Source of the DNA: Cymodocea nodosa
Taxonomy: Eukaryota > Streptophyta > Magnoliopsida > Alismatales > Cymodoceaceae
Assembly (NCBI GenBank): GCA_036874045.1
Contig: CM072336.1
Location: 15,185,001 to 15,249,000, forward strand
Direction of reading: 5' to 3'
DNA: 64,000 bases
Part shown: in pieces, positions 11,791 through 24,223 of the stretch
Layout: every line of letters starts with the position of its first letter
Position numbering within the stretch: the first letter of the stretch is position 1
Notes under the pieces: model-generated
What the model saw: the letters and a program-made list of their open reading frames with translations, nothing else
Database searches by the model: none
What the model was told of the DNA's origin: nothing
Made by a program: the position numbers and the translations under genes

Positions 11791-11799
11791 TCTAACTTA

Positions 11800-12000
11800 C
11801 CAAACTAATATCATTAAGTTAACAGTTAACTCAACAGACAAGCTTAAGCTTCTAATACTTAACTCCAATGACTAACTTCGTTGAGTTATAGATAACTCAA
11901 CAGAGTAACTTTATATTCTATTATTGACTTTGTAGGGTTAAGTTTAACTCAATAAACTAACTTCATGGAGTTAACACTTAGGTAATTTTTCCTAATCTGC
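11800..12000 (-). repeat. Dyad motif array between gag remnant and upstream block in Athila A
   Basis: Repeated AGTTAACAGTTAACTCAACAGAC, TTCGTTGAGTTATAGATAACTCAACAGAG and GGAGTTAACACTTAGG. It is the counterpart of 52340-52545 in element C, which lies just upstream of the gag there. Confidence 0.65.
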
Positions 12001-12299
12001 CTCTTACGTTAACTTTTATATTTGACTTCTGCATACTATCAACATGAATACAGTTAAATACATAGTCATTCATGCAATTAATTCATGTTAATAAAGGAAA
12101 ATTGATATCATTTCACACAATATTATAATTTTCAAACAAATATATATATGTATGGGATTTCAATACAACTTTGTGTTAAATCATTTCATTCACAATCAAA
12201 AAGTTTTAAAAATAGATTGAATGTCAAATATGCATATATATGTATATATAAATTGTTTTAATTATAGACACTTAGACATTTTTATATTACAAGTAGATC

Positions 12300-14450
12300 A
12301 TTAATACATTCCTTCTCTTCTTTTTAATTTATCTACTTCCTTATGGAGTTCTCCTAATTACTGTTTTAGTTGTGCTATTCGATCTAATGCTAATGCAGAT
12401 TCTCCAACAAATACATCAATGGCAGTGGCAATAGCACCAATAGCATAATTTCTAAATTCTTTCACAGAGATAGCTCTAGATCTGATCTTCTTTGATGTCT
12501 ATCTTATGAAATCAATAGCATTCATCATTAACACTAATATAAAGTCTCCAAAACTTATTTTCTTCTTAGCAAATTTACTTTTGGATAAGAAGACCCTGCA
12601 CCAGTTTACTTGAATTTTATTAACAACTACATAAGTAGCCAATTTAACAAATTGACTTAACTTTATATCGTGGTCATGTCTTTAATAGACAATCTTTACT
12701 AATATGTTTGCCATCATGTGTGTCTTTCCTTTGAGATATTTCATTCTATTCAGCAATGACACATGAGGATCAATGGCAAAACATTCGTTGATTTCCTGTT
12801 CTATCCAAGTGCAACTATATTTTCCAAAATTTCTATGCCTTCATTTCTAAGCCTAAAATAATTGTAAAGGAGCTCAAGTGTTAACTGTATTTCTACCTCC
12901 TCCACATTTGAAATCAATATTTCATTTTCTTCTCTCAGATTGGCATAAAAATTGAATACTAAATTCTTATATATTACATAACCATTAGATTTGGGAATTA
13001 ATTCTAGTAGGCCCTAAAATTCAAATAGTTTTCTAATATCTTCCATTTTAGTCTAATTTACTAACCTACTATATATAATATCATGTCCCTTTATCTCTTG
13101 ATATTTGTCAAATACTTTCTAACTCCTAAAATGCACTACATTCATCATTATTGTTACAAAGGGGCCAAGACATCGAACTTCTATTTCAAGTTTTAGAGGG
13201 GTTTGTTCTTCTATTTCCTCCTTAAGTTGCTAATGTTGTTGCTAAAAAGAATATATATTTGGAGATTCTTGTTCCTCAGCTTTGATATGTGGTAGAGAGT
13301 CAATAGTACTTTTCACACTTTTTTTTCTTAAACTATCTAGATATTCTTAAAGAGTTTCATCTTCCTCAGTAAAATCTATCGAACTATTCTCTTCAATTTC
13401 TATAATTTCTTTTTCAGCTTCTCCTTCTTCTTCTTCCTCCTCTCCAATCTTTATAGTCATAGCCTTTTTTGAATTTATAGAGGAATTGGATGTAGGCTTG
13501 GGAACAACAGATTCTGCCCTTTTAGATTTTTCTTCTTCTTCTTACTACTACATTTGCTACTCTTCTTGTTGCTCTAACTCTTCCTCTAATAATAAATCAA
13601 TGTATATGGGTTCTTTTCACCTTCCTAAAAAAATTATAGACTCCTACTTAATTTCTTAAGCCTCAAACACTTTTTCTCTCTTTTTTTCTGATTAATTGTG
13701 TCTGTTCATCTTATTCTTCTGATAATAAAAACTCTTTATGCCTTTTTGCCAAATTATAGGCCCCAGCATAATAGTTGGAGCCTTAAGTGCTATTTCTTCC
13801 TTTACAGCAGCTGACTTTGAAGGCCCAACTTCAATTTTTTTTGTACAATGACTAGTGTTATCTCAACTACCACATGATATTGTTCTACTTTAACTTCATA
13901 ACAGGCTATTATCCTATCTTCTGCTCATTTCTTCATCATGGCATTGTATAAAATATGTGTTTTGGCTACAACCATGATATCTTCATCTCCCTCATCTTTA
14001 TAGAGTTGAACTAATCTCACAAATTCTTCACTCTGCTTTGTAGACTCAAGTACACTAAACTGAACAGTTACCCTTGATGTTTCTGATTGTTGTGAGAGTC
14101 TCGACTGTTCTTGTTCTTCCTATGGTTGTTCTCTATTTCCATATTTTTCCGTATAATAAGCTATTTTCTTTCAGAACCATAACTTGGATTTATGTTTAAT
14201 CAATTCTAAGGCAACTTCATTATTAGATCTTAACATTCTTTCCCTGTTAACGACAATTTCAGTTGCCACTCTCATTCTAGTTTCTAAAATACTTAGTATT
14301 TTTACATTTAAGTCTACTATCTTTTGCGTAAAGTAGAAAATTTGTTCTACCACTTGCAACTCTTTCTCCCTAGTTGTATTTCAAATCCTTTTTCTTGAAA
14401 GCCAATCTTCAAAGTGCTTGAGAAACTCTGTAGTGTTAATCTCATCTCAC
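12300..14450 (-). pseudogene. Athila A: extra coding remnant resembling the putative plant transposon protein family
   Basis: The minus strand carries a long, lightly broken frame between integrase and gag. 14171-14359 gives a charged helix (ETRMRVATEIVVNRERML). The middle is acidic and Lys/Glu-rich (IKIGEEEEEEGEAEKEIIEI around 13420-13460). 12850-13040 reads with a single stop and contains GYVIYKNLVFNFYANLREEN, then a block ending in LRNEGIEILENIVALG. The LV-FYANL pattern is what I recall from the plant family named putative plant transposon protein, often found in gypsy elements; this assignment is from memory. The block is absent from element C. Function unknown. Confidence 0.5.
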
Positions 14451-14659
14451 TAATTCTATTTCATCTTCTACTTCATTGTATTACAAGACTAAATAGAACG
14501 AAAATGGCTTTCACAATGATAAGTACTAAATGATTTTTGCTAATAATGCCCCTAATCCTAAGTTTTTAAAGGCTAAATAAATCCTAAGTTTTGACGGATT
14601 ATCAGGTTATTTACCATGTAAATTATGCACTTCTAATTTGATTAATTGTATATTTCTAT

Positions 14660-15660
14660 GTCGTACACCTTTATCTATGTTAATATTTAAAGTTTTTAAT
14701 GCCTAATAAATTTTAAGTTCTAATTCAACAAGTAACTCTTTTCATATACTATCCTAAAATGTGACATTCCTATATTAGTTTTATAAACAGTTCTATAATA
14801 CTAAAGTGCATCTATTAACTTTACAGTCCAATCTTTTCTAGTAGGATTAACTAATTTTTCCAAAATTAGTTTGATTTGCTTATTTGCACTTTCAACTTGT
14901 CCACTTGTTTAAAAGTGATATGAAATTGTAATCTCGTGATTTACTTCATATTTCTTCATTAAAGCTTCAAGACTTCTATTATAAAAGTGAGTTCCTCTAT
15001 CACTAATAATAGTTTTAGGTACTTCAAATCAAGTAATTATATTAGTTTTTATAAAATGTATTACCACTTTGTTGTCATTGATTTTTGTAGAAATTACTTC
15101 TATCCATTTAAACACATAATCCACACCTAGGAATATATAATTATATTGATTAGAGAGAGAATGGACCTATAAAATCAATTTTCCACATATCAAAAATTTT
15201 GACTTCAACAATAAGATTTAAAAACATCATGTTTCTCCTTGATATTCTTCTTATTTATTGACATCTTAAACAACTCAAACAATATTTGTAAACATCTTTA
15301 AATAATGTTGGCTAATAAAATCCACATTGTAATACTTTAACAGTAGTTTTTCCTAAACCAAAATACATTCTACATATTTGGTTATGATAAAAAGAAAATA
15401 TATTTTCATATTCAATTCTAGGAACACACCTCCTTATGACTAAATTAAGACATTTCTTAAATAATTAAGGGTTTTCCCAATAATAATATTTTAGTCTAGA
15501 AAAAAAAAATTTCTTATCTTGTCTATTCCAATCAGTAACTATTAATCTTGTAAGTAAATAATTAACTATATCTACATATCAAGGTATTATTTCTAATGTC
15601 ATTAATTGTTCATTAGGAAAGTGACCCTTAATCTTAATTTTAGATTTTTCTATTTATAAC
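14660..15660 (-). pseudogene. Athila A: integrase remnant
   Basis: The DNA aligns along its length with the integrase of element C (53200-54190): for example TGCACTTTCAACTTGTCCACT, TTATCTTTAATTT-type flanks, and the segment coding the Cys-rich zinc finger near 15250. The equivalent of the ISD catalytic block lies near 15000. Many stops and small deletions interrupt the frame, which makes it clearly non-functional. Confidence 0.7.
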
Positions 15661-16982
15661 CTTAATAAATGATCAACTACTACATTCTCACATTCTTTTT
15701 TATCTTTAATTTTTAAATCAAATTCTTGCAATACTAATATCCATCAAATCAATCTAAACTTAGTTTCCTTTTTTGCTATCATGTTTTAAAACTGAATAAT
15801 TCGTTTATACTATTACTTTAACTTCAATTAATATGATCTAAATTTTTCTAAGGTAAACACAACAACTAATAATTCTTTTTTAGTAGTTGTGTAATTTACC
15901 TAAACTTAATTTAAGGTTTTGCTTGCATAATGAATTATTCCAGGAGTTTTTTCTATTTTCTGCCTTGGTACATCTCTTATAGCAAAATCAAATACATTAC
16001 ACATTAATTCAAATCAATGATTCCAATTAGATGTTTGTATTATAGGAATCATAATTAAACTAGTTTTAAGTTTAAATAAAGCTTCCTTATAATTTCTATC
16101 AAACTTGAATGAAACATCATTTAACAAATTAGTTAAAGGTCTAGCTATTTTGTTAAAATCTTTGATAAATTTCTTATAAAATTCTATATGTCCTAAAAAT
16201 AATTTAATATCTCTTACTGATTTAGGTTCTGGTAAATTTAAAATAACTTCTATTTTGACTTTATCTACCACTAATCCTTTCATCAAAACAACATACTTTA
16301 AAATTATTCCTTGTTTCACTATAAAATGACATTTTTCCCAATTCAAGACCAAATTTTTCTCTACACAACGGCTCAACATTAGTTCTAAGTTCTTTAAACA
16401 TACTTCAAATGAAGTTCCATATATTATAAAGTCATCCATGAATATTTCTAGAAAATCTTCAGTCATTTCGATAAAAATATCTTACATACACCTTTGAAAA
16501 ATAATTGGTGTATTACATAATTCAAATGGTATACTTTTAGAAGCATAAGTTTCATTAGAACATGTGAAAGTTATTTTCTCTTAATCATTTAATGCTACTG
16601 GAACTTGATCATATCTTAAATACCCATCTAAGAAACAAAAATATTCCTGACCTAGTAATTTTTCTAACATTTGATCTAAAAATGGTAAAGGAAAATAATC
16701 TTTCCTAGTCACAACATTCAATTTCCTATAATCCACACATACTCTCTAGTTTGATTAGATTCTTATTAGAATCAATTTTTAACTTTCATTCCTAATAATT
16801 ATTATTTCTGATTTAGAAACGACATAGATTGGACTAACCTATGAACTGTCAAAAATTAGATATATAATATCATTATCTAACCATTACACAATTTTTTTCC
16901 TAACTACTTCTTTAAGGTTTAGATTTAATCTACATTCAAAAATTCTTACTGGTTTAACATTTTCTTCCACATATATATGATG
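15661..16982 (-). pseudogene. Athila A: RT and RNase H remnant
   Basis: 16014-16466 is an open 150-residue stretch with the RT catalytic motif EIFMDDFIIYG, followed by [17 protein letters not shown] and PKSVRDIKLFLGHIEFYKKF, the RT thumb and connection. 15661-16010 covers a broken RNase H. 16500-16980 covers the RT fingers. It is the same lineage as element C (about three quarters identical in protein by eye) and is cut at 16982 within the segment equivalent to CHHIYLEEN of C. Confidence 0.8.
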
Positions 16983-17755
16983 TGGGGCATGGTGAAGACA
17001 AGGTCGACTCGTGTAACTACAAGTGAAACATTTGTGCAAGTGGAAGGTAAGTGTACACAAATGATAGTTAGCATGATAATGCCAAGGGAAGGATTGTTGT
17101 CTAGAGATTGTTCAAACAATAATGAATCACCTAAGTACGTTCATGGATAACATTCAAAACTTGCTTTACAACCTAAGTGACAAAATTGAATGACTAGAAC
17201 TAAGAGAAGAGAGTCCTCCATCAGAGTGACAAACGATAAAGCTAAAAGATCACTGGACAAAAGTGTAGGATGGACAAGATATCATGGTGGGTTCAACACA
17301 TCCTTTTAGGATAGAGGCTAGGATTGATTTGTCAAAGTTCAATGAGAGCATTGACATGAATCAATTGAATACATGATTTGCCCAACTGAAGACATTTTTC
17401 ACTCTATCACTATTAAGATGTGAACAAGGTAATGGTCACAAGACTAAAACTTGTTCATCATGCTCTACAATGGTAGAACAATTATGTCAGGAGTTACGAG
17501 TTGCGACACTAATGTGGGTAGACTTCAAGCAACAGATGCAAGAGGAGTTCTACCTAATGAGGTACCTCCAACAACATTGGATCAAGTGCTACATGCTAAG
17601 GTAGCAATGGAACTAGACAGTACATAGGTATACTACAAAGTTCAAGTAAATGGTAGTAGCCATGGGAATTCTATTAGAGGGAGTAGAAGTATATGAACAG
17701 ACTGAATCCTTAAGTTCAAAAGGAACTAGTATGTTTCAAGGTACATGGAATTTCT
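16983..17755 (+). pseudogene. Decayed Ty3-gypsy gag-like sequence
   Basis: An ATG at about 16991 opens MVKTRSTRVTTSETF, the kind of start seen in many plant gypsy gag proteins. Further on, RIDLSKFNES and an aromatic-poor capsid-like stretch follow, broken by stops every 20-60 codons. Similarity is weak and assigned by pattern only. It begins exactly where Athila A ends. Confidence 0.35.
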
Positions 17756-17900
17756 ACAATATTCACTATTAGAAAAAAAAATTGTTAGAGCAACAATTTA
17801 TCTAAAGTGATTTTGAAGATGGACAAATGATATCATTAACAATGAACAAATGACATCATTAATGATGAACAAATGATGCTATTGATAATGGATAGAGCAT
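17756..17900. repeat. CACTA-like terminus and short tandem repeat
   Basis: CACTATTAGAAAAAAAAA at about 17762 resembles the terminal repeat of plant CACTA transposons, but no partner end was found. From 17827 to 17890 a unit of about 27 bp with ACAAATGA(T/C)ATCATTAA is repeated about 2.5 times. Confidence 0.3.
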
Positions 17901-20149
17901 GAAAAGCATGTTGCAGAAATAAATACAAAGCACATTATAGCAAAACAACAAGAAAATTTTGAAGACTTGATGCAAAAGCAATTTCAAGAAAGAAAATTCA
18001 TTAGGATATTAATGTACACTCAATCATGTAGCAAATTAAAGTGTGTTTCTATCTCTAACATCCTTTAGGAACTATCTTTGGACTTAACTCATCTTTTGGA
18101 TGCCTATTCATTTTTCCAATTCATCTCACATCTTTTCAACACATCTTGAATCCAAATTTTATTTTTTTGATCAAATTAAGAGTTTTTCCGATAGTAATAT
18201 TCTATTTTAGATACCTTTTTGAAAACTTTTACTTTATCAAACTACCAAACTCCAAATCCTTTGGCCTATTTCTTTCATGTCAATTATATTTCTAATTAGT
18301 TGTTAGGTTCCTAACTCAATTGGGTTTTCCCAATCCATTTAATACTCTTTTGATACCCATTTGGGTTTTTAATAGGAATATTTCATTCCAAATTCTTTTT
18401 CTGATACTTATTCAAGTTTTCCTTTAGAGAGAAGCACACTTTCCTTCTTGAGGTTGCAATAGAAATAGTGATTATTTGCATTGAATAATCACTAACAAAA
18501 TGCAAAGATACTTAGAAATGCACTCACACTCGTGATAAGAGAAGAAGGAAAAAGAAACATAGGATTTTTACATGAGTTAGCAACTACCTACATCCATAGT
18601 CTTTCTCTCTCAATATAGTAATATCACTCAACCACAAACAAGTGTTTACACTTACAATTATATTGTACAAGACCCTTAAGACTCTTTTTATAAGCTTCCA
18701 TTAAGGTATAGGCTTACCATAGTAAATTCGATTACAAACAATATTGTTGCAACAACTAACTGCTAATTGTGTAAAGTTGATGAACAATTAGAATCTAACT
18801 CTCTGAATCCGATAGAATGCAATGCTAAACCCTTCGAGACTCAACAAATGCTTAGGCGCAACCCTTTGATACCTTCAAATACATAGGTCTTAACCATTCA
18901 AATTTCACAATCTTCAAGCATTAACCCACTAGCTTCATAGTGTTCAACTAAACTTAATCAACATTTGTAGTCTTTAGCTAAACTCAATGAACTCCTCATG
19001 GTTTTCAATTAAACTCTACAAACCTTCATGGTCTAACTCTCCTAACCTTTTGGAGACATAAGGTTTAACTTGAGTTTTAACAAAGACTTGAGCCTTAACC
19101 TTTCAAGCTTCTTCGAAGACTTAAGCCATATTTGTTTGAGCTACCGTCACGTGCTGACGTAAGTCACGCATGTGACCCATTAACTATCTGAAAGACTTTG
19201 AATACTTAAACTCAACCTGACAAACACTTAGCTAAATAACTGACCAAATTCTAAGGCCTTTCCTACAAACCTATACCTACCTTCAAAGTACTTCTCTAGT
19301 TGCTCTCTAATAGCCTATTGAAAAGCATCTTCACTTCGAACAATCTCTCACTTGAAGATTCTTTCAATAGTTATTTCTATTAATCTTCTATAGTAACCTC
19401 TCCTACTATAGTGATCTTGACTTAATAGATTCAAGGCTATCTTTAGATTTCTCAAGCTCCATCTTCTCCATTATAGGAGGGGGCAAGGTGATCTACAATA
19501 AGGAGTTTGCTACGAAAAAGAAAGGAAGACAACAGCAAACCATAGTTAGTGGAGCCTAAAATTGATAAAGTCAAAATGACACTACAGCGAGATCAAGATA
19601 GAGTCATTAGAGTTACTAGAGAAGACCAAAAGAAAGATCTTGCATCAATAGAGCAACTATACATGATTAGAAAAGTGCTTGCACATGATCGAAAAATTCA
19701 TCAACCAAATTAGAAAAACCTAATAGGTGGATTAGAAAAACTCGATAAGTGAAGCAGAAATTCAATAAGCATAGATCAAAATTTTCAATAGACTCTACAT
19801 TTTTCAAAGCAGATGGATGGTTCAATCTATTGGCATACATGGCAGGACATGGAGCAATGCGGCCAAACCCAATTTGTACATGTACGAGCAAGTAGGGAAA
19901 TCCTAAAGACAACATGTCTATAAGTCGTGTATAAACATCATCTAGGTTGGAAGGGTATGAAGGTTGACCTATGGTGCCCATGACATCTATATATATGATT
20001 GGAAGGTTCTCCAACTAAAAGAAAGAGCTGATTACAACTGAAAGAGAGAGAAAATAATTGCATAATTTTGAATGATAGTAGTAATACAATAAAACATTTT
20101 CTATCCACTAGGACAATCTCATTTTATCCTCTCTTTCTCCCTTCACTCA
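17901..20149. other. No recognisable gene
   Basis: AT-rich sequence with short frames only. The longest (minus, 19667-20014, 115 codons) has no motif that I recognise, and codon 1 is not preceded by any promoter-like signal. Part of the left half may be retroelement-derived untranslated sequence, but I cannot assign it. Confidence 0.4.
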
Positions 20150-21029
20150 AGCAAATCCAATTGAGCTAGCAAAATTTTGGCAAACTATTCCCTATTTTCT
20201 TCCACCTTGAAAGCTTAGAAATTTGAGAGGGGTCAAGAGTACGGATCAGATAATTTAATCACTAGCATTCCTTTTAGAATAACTCCACTACTCAACAATT
20301 TCTTGAAATTGCCATTGTTTTCCTTAGGTAACTACACCTCCTGATTTTTCTCTCTATTGACTTGCTAGCTACCTATACCCTCATAATTTCCTATTTCTCA
20401 TTAACAATCCCTATGTCATAAAATAATTGTTTACTAGGCACCCATCCTCAATTGGTGGCTATTATCCCATTTTTTCATTGTTAGTGGGATTCCTGTAACT
20501 TTGCTTGTGAAACCACCAATAGTAGATCTATCATTGAAAACATTTCACATCACATCGTATGTCTTCTCACAATCTCCCAACAAAATAGTCAGTCAAACTC
20601 TCCTCTATCTAGTCACTCAAGTTTACAAACTAATAAACTCCTTTAGATATTCCACGATAATCCCAATTTCAACAATTTAAAGAGTTCTTCCCTATATTTT
20701 GTAGTGGGGTCTTATCAAAATAAGCTATGAGCCCTCCCATGAACTTGCCCCATTCCACTTTTGTTCAATCATCTAAAAATGATTTGAACCAATTAGATGT
20801 CACACCATGGAGGTTTATCTAGGCTACCATTAGAGCTTTACTTGATTATGGACTAAAAAATCTCAACAATATGGCTCCACTCAATGGAGTCTTCCCCCAT
20901 CAAAAATTAGGAACTCTAATTTCAAGTCGAGAAAATGCCTACCTAAGGTTTTTCCCTTCCTTTAATTTGCCATTTTGTCCTCTCCTAGCTTAGTAGCCAA
21001 ATTTCTTGCCTACAACACTGCATTAGAGC
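20150..21029 (-). pseudogene. Ty3-gypsy gag remnant, interrupted by the Harbinger element
   Basis: The minus strand reads, with stops, RNLATKLGEDKMAN, then DLKLEFLIFDGGRLHWVEPY (capsid start: K-LEFP-F-G-P--W), then a capsid core with INLHGVTSNWFKSFLDD, then LVVSQAKLQES (the QA--LAKLQE helix) and near 20220 DPSQISKLSRWKKIGNSLP, which normally leads into the zinc knuckle. The frame is continuous across the Harbinger insertion with the piece at 27376-27440. It ends at about 20150 before protease. Confidence 0.6.
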
Positions 21030-21032
21030 TTA

Positions 21033-21060
21033 AGGGGGGGTTTGTGCTTTGGGAAATAGT
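21033..21060 (+). repeat. Left terminal inverted repeat of Harbinger
   Basis: AGGGGGGGTTTGTGCTTTGG. The reverse complement of the right end shares GTTTGTGC and the run of Gs; a GGGAAAT block also recurs inside both ends. Confidence 0.8.
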
Positions 21061-21139
21061 GGGAAATCGTAGGTAATGAAGTTTCTTGTATTTGTGCATG
21101 ACAGAAATCATGGGAAATCTTTCCCATGATTTCCCAAAC

Positions 21140-21560
21140 AATGTAAAACTTTTGCCGTCCGTTGCCGAGCAGAACAAGTTCGAAAGAAGGGGAAAAGCCT
21201 CCGTCCCTTCGCTCTCGATGACGAACCGTGCCGAAGAAACCATTGACGGCGCAGGCGTTGTCAACGCCCTTTTCGTCCTCCCTTTGCTTCGCTTCCGTCG
21301 CGTTGTCGCGCAAGCATCAGTGCTGAAGTTCCTCCTTCCATCAACTGCTCACGGTGTAATTTCTTCGACCTTCCCTTCGCAAGTGGTGTCGACTTCCGAT
21401 CGAAGCAGACTCGCCTTCGTCCAGGCCCGAAAGAAAGGGAAAAGCTTTGAAGGGCACTGACGCGCTGGTTTCCCGACCGACATTGTTTCGTGAAGCCTGA
21501 TCATGCGTCAATCCCGACCACGTGTCAAGCCGAAAAAAGCACAGTCGCCTTCCTCCTTCC
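21140..21560. other. GC-rich block in the Harbinger 5' region
   Basis: A strong local rise in G+C and CpG compared with the rest of the window. It contains several CCTCCTTCCxTC--CTGCTC-CG-type imperfect repeats (about 21330, 21550, 21655). Overlapping frames are open on both strands (plus 21086-21460 and 21503-21895; minus 21023-21313), as GC-rich DNA tends to give, so none is convincing as a gene. It could be the promoter and 5' leader of the element or captured host DNA. Confidence 0.5.
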
Positions 21561-21899
21561 GTCAGCTTCAGCTCACGGTAGCGATTTCGTACATTGGTTT
21601 GTTGTCCTACTCTGTACTTTCCCCTTTGAGTTTTTTTGTTTCGTATATCGGCTTCCTCCTTCCGTGTGCTGCTCGCGATAGCGATTCCGTCATTGCTGTA
21701 TGTGTGGTTTTTGTTTCAAATGGGGATAATTGGTTAAGAACGAAAGCTCTTTCTTCTTCTCATTGTTTGTTGTCCTCCCGTCGACAATGTTTAATGGCAA
21801 TCACAACTACAGAAACTGCAGTAGTTGTAGTGGCTTACAACTACTTGAATAGTATGATTTTTTTGGAGTTTTGGCTATGTTTAAATGAGTTTTGAGTGG

Positions 21900-24200
21900 T
21901 TTTGAATGTAGATTACAATTCTGGAGTTCGATAAATTTTATGAGCTCATCTGAATAGGTTTTCTGATTTTATTCAAAGCATGTGCATTGATAGAATCGAT
22001 TTGTAAATAGAGCAGAATTTATGTGTTATGGATTAATTCAGAATTTGCTAAGTGGTTCTGCTTTTTAAGTTCTGTCACTTAGGTCTGTTAGATTAATGAA
22101 TCATCTTTCTAACCCAAGTGATTTCACGAATTTTCATTAATATGGATGAAGATATGGAGTTTTTGCTTCAAGTGTGCTCTGTGCACTTCTCTGCAATTTC
22201 AAGAATCGGGTGTGAAATATTAAGCATGTTTTTGCTTTCAGGTGTGCTCTGTGCACTTCATGATTTAACAGGCATAACAAAAATATGGATTTCAATGCAT
22301 GAATATGATACAACTTTATAAACTAGTGCATGGATTTCCATGCTAATCAGTGCATGGATTTGCTTAGCATGAAATCGTAACTCTACAGCTTTTCCAAACC
22401 ACTACATTTTGTTGGGTTGTAAACATCTTTCATATATCTTCAAGCATTCTCATAATCTCATTAATCTTGTTGTTTCAACCTTCAACAGTTTCTTTTTGAA
22501 TTCAAATTCTTCTTTCATGAAATTCATTAGTAGTCAAAGGTTTCATAAACATATGATTTCATTTAGTTGATTCCAATGTATATGATATAGATTTCTCTTT
22601 TATGAAAAATGGAAATAACTTTATTAGGATTTCATTGTCATGTGTGGGGTTGGCAAAACCATTTACATTTATGAATCTTTTGTTTTAGGTGGTTAGGCAC
22701 AAAACATAACTTTATATTAGGTTCTACTTTGAATATGATTGCAATGATTAGGATTCTACGTTGAATATGATTGCAATATTTAGCTAATTTGTTTGAATTT
22801 CCATGCATATTAGAAATTCATATAAGGATTGTCTATGTTGAAAGTGTAAAAGATTTATTGCACTGATTAGTGTAAAAGACTTATTTCCATAGCATTTTAC
22901 ATACTACATATGAGTAAAAGAGCATGGTGGTTGTGCCTCTTAAACCACAAACACAACCGTCAAGGTTATGTTTTTGAGTGGATCATAACTTAGATGATGC
23001 TGATGATTCTTGCCTCTTGAGGGATTGACTTGAGTGTTTGCTGTTTTCTTAAATTTTGTTTCCATGCTTCTTATCTTTGAACTTTTGTTAATTCATTTCT
23101 TGGCCTTAATTTTACTATAACAAAAGTTTATAAATTTGTGATTGTCACTAAGAAAATAAATGAAGACGTAAGTTGTTTAACCCAAGCACCTTGCAATGAC
23201 TTCTTCATTACACCTTGCATCTGGTATGTTATAGATTAATGTTGCCCAGCGCAAGTTCCAAATATATGTTTTGACAGTTCCTTCTTGTTGTCCACAAAGA
23301 TCTACATATTTCCTAATTGCTTTGTGCAAAATTTAGATGGTATCCAAGCAGACCATATTATTCTTTACATATTAATCATATCCTCAGGGAATGTTATCCA
23401 CAATCACTTTGATATGTACCACTCACCGTGTGAACTTTCCATGATCCAGAATCTTATCAGTTAACTATTGTTATGTTCTATCTAGTCAAGGAAGAAAGCC
23501 AACTAGAAAAAGTGATTTATAGTCTATATCACATGCGTCAAGATCATACCACAATGTCAAAGCGTGATTGATTTCAATCACAACGCTACAGTGCACATTG
23601 CTTTTTAAGCTAATCCTTGTTCACTGCAGCTTCAATCATTTGCCTGCAGACCAACTCAAATTTCTAATTTAGCCTCATTCATTACTAAACCCTCCTGTGA
23701 TATCAATCACTTGGCAATTGAATTCTATATCCTAACATATTCCATGCTATGTAGTATACATTTTGCTCCTCAGATTACAATTAAACTTATTGCAGTATAG
23801 CAGTTATATCTAATTGTTAGAAAAAACTAGAATAATAAAATAATGGAGGCATGCCATATCATGTTTGTTTAGTTAAAAACCGTTATATTCATCTTATTGT
23901 TCATTTGGAGTGTCTGAAGTGTAGGTCTATCTTATTTTTGGAAATTCACATGATGTGCCTATTATATTCCGCATATTGCATGCATGTGCAATGTTTTACT
24001 TGAAGTTATTTCGTTGGATCGCACTGATTTCCCTTTTTGGTATTTGTGTCATTGTTGTTTTGTTCTATTGTTTGATTGATTTGTTGATTCATTGTTATAT
24101 TATTGTGAATGCGTATAATCTTAATTTGTAAGAAAATTATGTATACGATTGAATATACTTGCAAAAGGAAAAATTCAATTCTCATACTTGTTCTAGCTTT
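21900..24200. other. Non-coding 5' region or first intron of the Harbinger element
   Basis: No conserved frame. The region lies between the GC-rich block and the Myb/SANT gene. It includes near-duplicate stretches (GTGTGCTCTGTGCACTTC at about 22168 and 22242). Long introns or leaders at this place are common in this superfamily, but I cannot show splice sites. Confidence 0.4.
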
Positions 24201-24223
24201 GTTAATGAACATAATACAGGAAT

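Larger units (their letters stand above)
8265..16982 (-). mobile_element. Athila-type Ty3-gypsy element A, 5'-truncated
   Basis: On the minus strand it reads pol (RT, RNase H, integrase), a coding remnant not seen in element C, a dyad array, a gag remnant, a 3' non-coding region with a polypurine tract, and a 3' LTR. It lacks the 5' LTR, primer site, protease and the RT start; the left end of pol stops inside the RT N-terminus at about 16982. Order and sequence parallel element C (pol before gag), except that A has no F-box gene and carries an extra 2.2 kb block. All coding parts are broken. Confidence 0.85.

Noticed and set aside
19667-20014. 115-codon minus-strand frame
   Set aside because: No motif recognised; lies among retroelement debris; the length is not exceptional for one frame in 64 kb.
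21086-21895. Overlapping frames on both strands in the GC-rich block
   Set aside because: GC-rich DNA has few stop codons; no domain, no codon bias evidence and mutual overlap.
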